From JAKLDO01 sp035354435 (GTDB taxonomy: Bacteria; UBP6; UBA1177), in assembly GCA_035354435.1 (NCBI GenBank), contig DAOQAY010000007.1, positions 1 to 35,258 on the forward strand: a stretch of 35,258 bases of DNA, read 5' to 3'. Within the stretch, counting starts at the first letter, position 1, and each line of letters begins with the position of its first letter. The notes under the pieces were generated by a model. That model was not told the DNA's origin. It was given only the letters and a program-made list of their open reading frames with translations, and ran no database searches. Below are positions 30,192 through 35,258 of this stretch, in pieces. The position numbers and the translations under genes were made by a program.

Positions 30192-31162
30192 CGGGCTTTG
30201 AGAATAGCTGGATCATCTGTTTCGACCCTGATGAAAAAGGACTTCTTCCGGGTACAAAAGTTCATTTTACTGAATGTCTGTCCTGTCCGGTCAAAGACTG
30301 CCTTGCTAAAGGACTGCTTTTCCATCAGTGTTTTCCTATGTGGGCAGATCCTGACCAGAGCCCGCTGAACGGAAAGATAATGGAGCTCAACAAAGCTTTA
30401 TCCCGCCGGAAAAAAGGTTCTTCCCAGCTTTACTGCCCGAAAAAGAAACAGGCTACGACAAGTTGTACGGCAAGAAGTTATTTCTGCAAATATAATCTGA
30501 TTTGCGGTCGTTATGAAAAGAGAATAGGATCCGACTTTATAAAATCCATCAGATGGAGGAAGGTAATGATTTTCGTAGTCATGTATCTTGACGGAACTTC
30601 TGAAGTTGTCAACAGGAATGATTTTCCGAATGTTGACATAGACAGAGTTGACAGAGTTTACCCCGGCAGTTATGAGGTGAAAGTGGTTTCTGAACTTGTT
30701 CCACTCGGAGAAGAGAAGGATAAACTTTCTGAAACTATTGCCGCTTTTAATGAAAAATACAACGGCGGAGTTGTCACTTCAGACGGTCTGGTAAGTTTTG
30801 AAGAGTGGTTTATGAAAGCATCAAACGGTGACAGTGCAGTTATTCCTGAAAAAGTGCTTGTTCCTCAAAAGACATACAGGATCATGAAGATCAAAGGTGA
30901 AACTGAAATTTCCGAGGGAAAAGGTGCTGAAAAGATAGATGAAGCAACTCTTGTCAAAAAACAGCCTGTGAAGCCGGTTCAGCCGGAGCCTGAAAAAGTT
31001 GAAACAAAAGAAACGAAGAAAGTTTCTGCCGCAAAGGTGGTCAAAGAGAAGAAAAACCAGAAACTTGAAGATAAACAGGCATCCATTTTTGATACTGCGA
31101 TAGAAGACACTGTTCCTGAGAAAAAAGCGGCAAAAGTTATAAAACCTAAGAAAAGAAAATAG
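30188..31162 (+). CDS. Cys-rich protein with Lys/Pro-rich tail, unknown function
   Basis: The frame is open for 324 residues. The first ~126 residues are Cys-rich (FTECLSCPVKDCLAKGLLF, QLYCPKKKQATT, YFCKYNLICGRY), suggesting metal binding. A second ATG at 30566 is preceded by GGAGGAAGGTA, a much stronger site than the GGAG before the first ATG; starting there gives 198 residues (MIFVVMYLDGTSEVVNRNDF). The frame may therefore encode both a long and a short product, or be two ancestral genes fused. The C-terminal ~80 residues are low complexity (QPVKPVQPEPEK and Lys-rich KKAAKVIKPKKRK), perhaps nucleic-acid binding. I do not recognise the family. It is followed 15 bases later by a ferredoxin. 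Confidence 0.65.
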   Translation: MTGFENSWIICFDPDEKGLLPGTKVHFTECLSCPVKDCLAKGLLFHQCFPMWADPDQSPLNGKIMELNKALSRRKKGSSQLYCPKKKQATTSCTARSYFCKYNLICGRYEKRIGSDFIKSIRWRKVMIFVVMYLDGTSEVVNRNDFPNVDIDRVDRVYPGSYEVKVVSELVPLGEEKDKLSETIAAFNEKYNGGVVTSDGLVSFEEWFMKASNGDSAVIPEKVLVPQKTYRIMKIKGETEISEGKGAEKIDEATLVKKQPVKPVQPEPEKVETKETKKVSAAKVVKEKKNQKLEDKQASIFDTAIEDTVPEKKAAKVIKPKKRK

Positions 31163-31177
31163 TTAAAGGAGCTTTGT

Positions 31178-31354
31178 ATGGTTTATTCAATAAATGGTGA
31201 TTCCTGTATAAGTTGCGGCGCATGTGCTGCGGAATGTCCTGTGGAGGCAATTAATCAGGGAGACAGCTTTTATGCTATAGACGAATCTGTCTGTACCGGT
31301 TGTGGAAAATGTTCTGAAGTCTGTCCTGTCGCATGTATTTCTGAGAAAAAATGA
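31178..31354 (+). CDS. 2[4Fe-4S] ferredoxin, 58 residues
   Basis: A short ferredoxin reads MVYSINGDSC, then cluster motif C10-x2-C13-x2-C16-x3-C20-P and a second copy C39-x2-C42-x2-C45-x3-C49-P, ending VACISEKK. The two-cluster clostridial/bacterial fold and ~58 residues are typical. It carries low-potential electrons in the cytoplasm. An AAAGGAG precedes the ATG by seven bases. Its stop overlaps the rimI ATG by four bases (ATGA), showing translational coupling. Its redox partner is not adjacent; the Cys-rich gene upstream is a candidate. Confidence 0.93.
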   Translation: MVYSINGDSCISCGACAAECPVEAINQGDSFYAIDESVCTGCGKCSEVCPVACISEKK

Positions 31355-31809
31355 TCTTAAATAAAGTAATGCTGTCTGAAATCAGCAATGATATCGTTGC
31401 GTTGGGGTTCGAGAGTTTTGGTTCTGCAACCAGATCGTTTATAGATGATATTATTTCTGCCGGTGATGAGTCCAAGTATGTTGTCTTTGCTTCTTTTCAG
31501 GATAATGAGTTGATGGGATATCTTATAATTTCAACGGTTTGCGATGAAGCTGAAATAATCCAGATAGTAGTAAAAAAGAATTATTCCAGAACTGGCTTTG
31601 CTACCGGACTTATCAATGAAGCTTTTGATCATTGTTGTAAAAAAGGTGTCAATTCAGTTTTTCTTGAGGTGCGGGTTTCGAACCTTGCAGCCATTGCTTT
31701 TTATGAGAAAACCGGCTTCAGAAAAACGGGTTTTAGGAAAAAATACTATTCCTCTCCTGTTGAAGATGCTTTAGTAATGTATAAGAAATTATGTCAGGGC
31801 TGTTTATAA
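31351..31809 (+). CDS. rimI: Ribosomal-protein-alanine N-acetyltransferase
   Basis: This 152-residue GNAT acetyltransferase carries the RimI signature: EIIQIVVKKNYSRTGFATGLIN (CoA-binding loop, usually RGxGxG/A, here RTGFAT), then VFLEVRVSNLAAIAFYEKTGF and the terminal KKYYSSPVEDALVMYKKL. RimI acetylates the N-terminal Ala of ribosomal protein S18. The N-terminus is slightly atypical. The A-loop RTGFA departs from the canonical Q/RxxGxG/A but keeps the Gly. It is coupled to the ferredoxin by the ATGA overlap. Adjacent tsaB/tsaE, often seen with rimI, are absent. Confidence 0.85.
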   Translation: MILNKVMLSEISNDIVALGFESFGSATRSFIDDIISAGDESKYVVFASFQDNELMGYLIISTVCDEAEIIQIVVKKNYSRTGFATGLINEAFDHCCKKGVNSVFLEVRVSNLAAIAFYEKTGFRKTGFRKKYYSSPVEDALVMYKKLCQGCL

Positions 31810-31826
31810 CCGAATCTTATTTTCTC

Positions 31827-31854
31827 TTGACAGAATACCGGCATTTTCTAAAAT
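31827..31854 (+). promoter_or_regulatory. Sigma70-like promoter of the CGNG-repeat lipoprotein
   Basis: A perfect TTGACA (31827-31832) and TAAAAT (31849-31854) with a 16-base spacer lie 49 bases ahead of the ATG at 31904, between rimI and the lipoprotein. Confidence 0.7.
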
Positions 31855-31903
31855 ACAGTCGATTGAGGTGTTTTTAAGGGCAAAATTATTTTTGGAGATT
31901 AAG

Positions 31904-33340
31904 ATGAGGAATTTTTTATTTGTTCTCTCGTTTATCTTTGCACTGGTAACAGTTTCATGCGGGGATGGAGGTTCAAATTCTGAAAACGACAGTGACAGCA
32001 CAAGCAACGGTCCGGAATGCGGAAACGGGATTATTGAAGAAGGTGAGTTCTGTGACGGCAATGTTCCTTGCTGGCAGGCAGGTCATTTCTATCCTGAGCT
32101 TGAAGCGAAATGCAACGCAGACTGTACTGCATATGATCTCAGCAAATGTGTTCCCAGAGAAGACGGTGACAATTGCGGTAACGGTCAGCTCGATAGTCAT
32201 GAAATTTGTGAAATGGGAAACACAAAGCCATGCACAGAGCTTCCCGGCAATTATATCACCGGTGACGCTGCCTGTAATAGATACTGTACTGGATGGGATC
32301 CCACAAACTGTTCTGCGGGCGGAACAAAGACTTGTTCTCAGATATTCCAGTGTGTAACGGCTTGTGCTGACGATGCATGCAAAACTGCCTGTGTTGATTC
32401 AGGAAGCGAGCAGGGCAAAGGACTGTATGAAACATTTAATACCTGCTATACAGCAAATTGTTCCGGCAGTGATGATATTGCAGTCTGCATGGATACGAAT
32501 TGTCCTGATGAATATTATGCCTGTTACCCGAATGAAAAATGTGGAAACGGCAAGATTGATGAAGGCGAAATATGTGAAGATAAAGAGACAAAACCATGTC
32601 AGGAAATGGGTGACAGCTGGCAGCCGATAAATGAAGCTGTCTGCAATTCAACTTGCACAGACTGGGACACTTATGCCTGTGTTGATAAAGATGCTCTTAC
32701 ATGCTATCAGGTTTATGAATGTGTCGGAAAATGTTCAGATTCAACCTGCGAAGAGGCTTGTATTGCAAAAACATGGCCTGCTGCGAAGGCAAAATATGAT
32801 ACAATGATGGAATGTCTTGACACAAATTGCAAAGACGCTCCTGTAATGGATGACTGTATGAAGGAAAATTGCAAATTCCAGTCAGATGCCTGCAAGACTC
32901 ATCTTACCTGCGGAAACGGGAATGTCGATGAACCTTATGAAATTTGCGAAAAAGGGACAACTGTTGACTGCGGTGAGATAAAAGATGATGGCGGAGAGGC
33001 TGTTTATGAAGCAGGAACCGCAAATGCTTTCTGTAATACGAACTGTACCGAATGGTCAGGACTGATGTGCTATAAATTCTGCAGCTGTGCAGCTGTCAAG
33101 GCTTGTGTGGAAAAAGACTGCGGCGGTTACAAGACAGGAACAGATGACTGTATCGAAAACTGTGAAGATCAGGGAAGTTACGAAGGCAAAAATCAGGCAA
33201 GTTCATGGAGAAAGTTTATTGAAAGCTGTGAAGACAGTGACGGAAATAAAGGATTTGATTCACAGACTTGTATTGATGAAGCTAATAAACCCGAAAATTC
33301 CACATGTGGAAGCACTGCAAACGACAAGTGTCCGTATTAA
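31904..33340 (+). CDS. Cysteine-rich lipoprotein with four myxococcal-type CGNG repeats
   Basis: This 478-residue lipoprotein starts at the ATG 31904: signal MRNFLFVLSFIFALVTVSC (Cys19), TTGGAG ribosome site, and promoter 49 bases upstream. An in-frame ATG at 31868 would only add residues before the signal. A short Ser/Asn/Asp tether follows. Four repeats start CGNGIIEEGEFCD, CGNGQLDSHEICE, CGNGKIDEGEICE and CGNGNVDEPYEICE. These resemble the Myxococcus-type cysteine-rich repeat (CGNG..E.GE.CDDGN). Between them are recurring Cys-rich segments of the form CxxVxxCxxxCxxxxCxxxC (CSQIFQCVTACADDACKTAC, CYQVYECVGKCSDSTCEEAC, and a third starting CAAVKACVEKDC). Disulfide-stabilised surface protein, function unknown. 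Confidence 0.88.
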   Translation: MRNFLFVLSFIFALVTVSCGDGGSNSENDSDSTSNGPECGNGIIEEGEFCDGNVPCWQAGHFYPELEAKCNADCTAYDLSKCVPREDGDNCGNGQLDSHEICEMGNTKPCTELPGNYITGDAACNRYCTGWDPTNCSAGGTKTCSQIFQCVTACADDACKTACVDSGSEQGKGLYETFNTCYTANCSGSDDIAVCMDTNCPDEYYACYPNEKCGNGKIDEGEICEDKETKPCQEMGDSWQPINEAVCNSTCTDWDTYACVDKDALTCYQVYECVGKCSDSTCEEACIAKTWPAAKAKYDTMMECLDTNCKDAPVMDDCMKENCKFQSDACKTHLTCGNGNVDEPYEICEKGTTVDCGEIKDDGGEAVYEAGTANAFCNTNCTEWSGLMCYKFCSCAAVKACVEKDCGGYKTGTDDCIENCEDQGSYEGKNQASSWRKFIESCEDSDGNKGFDSQTCIDEANKPENSTCGSTANDKCPY

Positions 33341-33361
33341 TTCCAGATTGATCCCTTTCAA

Positions 33362-35158
33362 ATGACAATATCTCCCAAAACAAAAGCAATACTCGTTAAA
33401 GCACTGATTGTACTATTTATTTTTTCTTCTGTACTGATAACTGCAAATTATATAGCCGGGAAAATTGTTCAGAAAGCCGCAATTGCAGTTTCAAATAAAA
33501 TATCTGAAAAAACCGATACTGAAACAGCTATCAACGGTCCGGGATATTCAATTATCCCTTTAAAATTCACAGCACAGGGCTTAGTTGTGAAGAAAAACAG
33601 CAGAGATCTTGTTATACTTAAGGATTGTTCAGTAAATAATCCGCTCAATCTTTTGACGGGAAAAAGCAGAAACATTCAGGTCAGGTGCGGCACCTTGTCT
33701 TTTGAGCAGTCTGAGGTTTTAAAGATCATAAAAGAAAAAGCTGGAGCCACAGAAACAAGAAAAAGCTCAGGCAGGTCAGGTAGCAGCGTTTTTGACGATT
33801 TCAGTATTGATATGACCATTGAAAAGACCGCTGTGAAATTTATGGGTTCACAGGAATCTTTCTGGACAAACCTTAAAACGAAGGGGCATGACGGCGTTCT
33901 CCGTATTAAAGGCATTGAAGGGATGAATAGTGAAGGTTTTCTGGAAGTTGTGTTCTCGATACCTGAAAAGAAAGCTGATATCCGGTTTGACAATGTTTCT
34001 TTGAAAATGTTTGACAAACTGTTTGTGAAAGAACTCAGACCGGTTGATTATTCGGGGATCGTCGATGGTGAAGTGACAGTGAAAAAAGAAGGAACCGAGG
34101 TCAGCGTTTCAACTGATCTGACACTTCTTGACATCATGGTTGAGCATCCGCTTATTGACAATATTCCCTATAAACTCCCTTTTCTGAGGCTCGAAAGTAA
34201 TGCAAAATTTGATATTACCGCCAAAAGTGTGCACATTGACGAGTCAAAATTCTCAATAGGCGGAATAGAAGGTTTTTTTGAAGGCAGTTACGGTCCGGAG
34301 GGGAAATCTCTGAAGCTTGACATCAAAAATGCGTCTTTGAATAAGCTTGAAACTCTCGTCAAAGGGGCTGTTTTTAAAGGGTTCAATCTTGCAGGGTATA
34401 TCGATTTCACGATGGATTACGCTCAATATAAAGACGAAGAACCTGTTTTTTCCGTGACAGGTGATGTCGTTGATGCGAAACAGATCTCTGACAGGCTTGA
34501 TTATCTGATAAGCACATTTCAATACTCGTTCGTCAATGACAATGGTGAAGTTCATAAGTTTACTATAGGTCCTTCTAATGATGACTATGTTCCGATAGCG
34601 TATCTTCCTGAACATGTTTACTGGGCGGTTGTTATTTCTGAGGATGCGGGCTTTTTTATGCACCCCGGTATAGATTTTAATGAGCTTGGACCGGCAGTTC
34701 TTGACAATATAAAGAATAAAAGACTCCGGGGCGGTTCTACGATTACACAACAGCTTGCCAAAAACCTTTTCCTCAATAGAAATAAAACCCTGATCCGCAA
34801 ATTTCAGGAGATGCTCCTTGCTGTCGAGCTTGATGCTACATTCTCAAAAAACCGTCTGCTTGAAATATATATGAACATAATCGAGTGGGCTCCCGGTATT
34901 TTCGGAATATCACAGGCGGCATACTATTATTTCGGCAAAACGGCTTATGAACTTACTCCGCTTGAAGCCGCATATCTCGCCTCGGTGATACCCGGACCGT
35001 ATAAATATCACTACCAGTTCCTCACAGGCAATGTCAACGAGAAATGGGTCGGCAACCTGCACAGAATCCTCAATATCATGCAGGAAAATGGACATATCAC
35101 ATTCGAACAGTACATCGACGCTCTAGGCGAAGTCATCACATTCAGGGAGAAGAAGTAA
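33362..35158 (+). CDS. GT51 peptidoglycan glycosyltransferase with AsmA-like N-terminal region
   Basis: This 598-residue protein has one N-terminal membrane helix (ALIVLFIFSSVLITANYIAG) then ~380 residues of beta-rich sequence (SLNKLETLVKGAVFKGFNLA, GSYGPEGKSLKLDIKNAS), which looks like an AsmA/DUF-type repeat domain. The C-terminal ~185 residues are a GT51 peptidoglycan glycosyltransferase: catalytic E427-D428-AGFFMHPG, G457-G-S-T-I-T-Q-Q464, R-K-F-Q-E483-MLLAVELD, and KNRLLEIYMNIIEWAPGIFGI. There is no transpeptidase domain. It would polymerise lipid II into glycan strands at the outer face of the inner membrane. It begins 21 bases after the CGNG lipoprotein; no RBS is clear. A headless RnfG fragment follows at once. 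Confidence 0.88.
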   Translation: MTISPKTKAILVKALIVLFIFSSVLITANYIAGKIVQKAAIAVSNKISEKTDTETAINGPGYSIIPLKFTAQGLVVKKNSRDLVILKDCSVNNPLNLLTGKSRNIQVRCGTLSFEQSEVLKIIKEKAGATETRKSSGRSGSSVFDDFSIDMTIEKTAVKFMGSQESFWTNLKTKGHDGVLRIKGIEGMNSEGFLEVVFSIPEKKADIRFDNVSLKMFDKLFVKELRPVDYSGIVDGEVTVKKEGTEVSVSTDLTLLDIMVEHPLIDNIPYKLPFLRLESNAKFDITAKSVHIDESKFSIGGIEGFFEGSYGPEGKSLKLDIKNASLNKLETLVKGAVFKGFNLAGYIDFTMDYAQYKDEEPVFSVTGDVVDAKQISDRLDYLISTFQYSFVNDNGEVHKFTIGPSNDDYVPIAYLPEHVYWAVVISEDAGFFMHPGIDFNELGPAVLDNIKNKRLRGGSTITQQLAKNLFLNRNKTLIRKFQEMLLAVELDATFSKNRLLEIYMNIIEWAPGIFGISQAAYYYFGKTAYELTPLEAAYLASVIPGPYKYHYQFLTGNVNEKWVGNLHRILNIMQENGHITFEQYIDALGEVITFREKK

Positions 35159-35258
35159 CAGTCTTTTTTCAACACATCCATTCTTGAACATAAGGAAACT
35201 CCCGGACTTGGAACAAAGCTTGCAGACAGCAAATTCAAGAGCCAGTTTCCGGGTAAAA
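35159..35258 (+). pseudogene. Fragment of an RnfG-type FMN-binding protein, no start codon
   Basis: In the frame of the glycosyltransferase, after its TAA, the bases read SILEHKETPGLGTKLADSKF and on to KSQFPGK at the window end. H-x-E-T-P-G-L-G-T-K is a signature of the RnfG/NqrC FMN-binding domain, which serves ion-translocating electron transport complexes in the inner membrane. Family members have a membrane helix and roughly 80-100 residues before this motif, but here no ATG, GTG or TTG exists between the TAA and the motif. The window ends before the FMN-attachment region. It is either a broken gene or a wrong join; the residue pattern is convincing, the biological status is not. Confidence 0.65.

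Noticed and set aside
31965..32630. Alternative-frame ORFs across the CGNG lipoprotein
   Set aside because: The main frame has signal peptide, Cys-repeat pattern and promoter; the other frames show no known motifs.

Overview
The window is AT-rich, densely packed bacterial chromosome. No intergenic gap reaches 300 bases; the longest are about 150-190. It starts inside one gene and ends inside another, and it contains one 10-N assembly gap. Several features point to a Gram-negative bacterium, possibly of the Myxococcota or a related deltaproteobacterial-type lineage: many lipoproteins (lipobox Cys followed by Asp/Thr/Val/Asn-rich tethers), an IgGFc-binding-type lipoprotein, four myxococcal-type CGNG cysteine-rich repeats, an outer-membrane beta-barrel, NadB and a GT51 peptidoglycan glycosyltransferase. 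The low GC is unusual for classical myxobacteria, so the lineage assignment is an inference.

Layout. 1-898: a 5'-truncated ORF6N/PLD-like protein. 895-5700 (minus): hutI, a lipoprotein, rsfS, rlmH and two radical SAM enzymes in one tight run. 5793-6089 (minus): rpsT, divergent from lepB (6249-7211, plus). 7281-8923 (plus): a repeat-tethered lipoprotein and a TrmB-type regulator. 8920-12611 (minus): an IgGFc-binding-type lipoprotein followed by an unknown protein, a DUF4416 protein and a nucleoside-phosphorylase-like protein. 12725-18239 (minus): a class-II cyclic-nucleotide phosphodiesterase-like MBL protein, rng, a large spermidine-synthase-like membrane protein and thiD. 18433-22287 (plus): a HEAT-repeat lipoprotein and a B12-type radical SAM enzyme. 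22289-27488 (minus): transglutaminase-like protein, HATPase protein, beta-barrel, PilZ protein and nadB, with overlapping or nearly abutting genes. 27601-29979 (minus): a large lipoprotein with a pentapeptide-repeat tether. 30042-31809 (plus): a small basic protein, a Cys-rich protein with a Lys/Pro tail, a 58-residue ferredoxin and rimI. 31904-35158 (plus): a Cys-rich repeat lipoprotein and a GT51 glycosyltransferase with an AsmA-like N-terminal region. The last 100 bases encode a headless fragment of an RnfG-type protein.

How the genes relate. Housekeeping functions (ribosome maturation, protein export, RNA decay, NAD and thiamine synthesis, histidine catabolism) are interleaved with surface and envelope genes. 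Seven sigma70-like promoters can be read by eye with some confidence, and six of them have a 16-base spacer. The parts most worth following are the transglutaminase/HATPase/barrel/PilZ cluster, the GT51 fusion, the ferredoxin-RimI operon, the radical SAM pair behind rlmH, and the anomalous right end. I did not find a clear defence system, CRISPR array, prophage, tRNA or rRNA.
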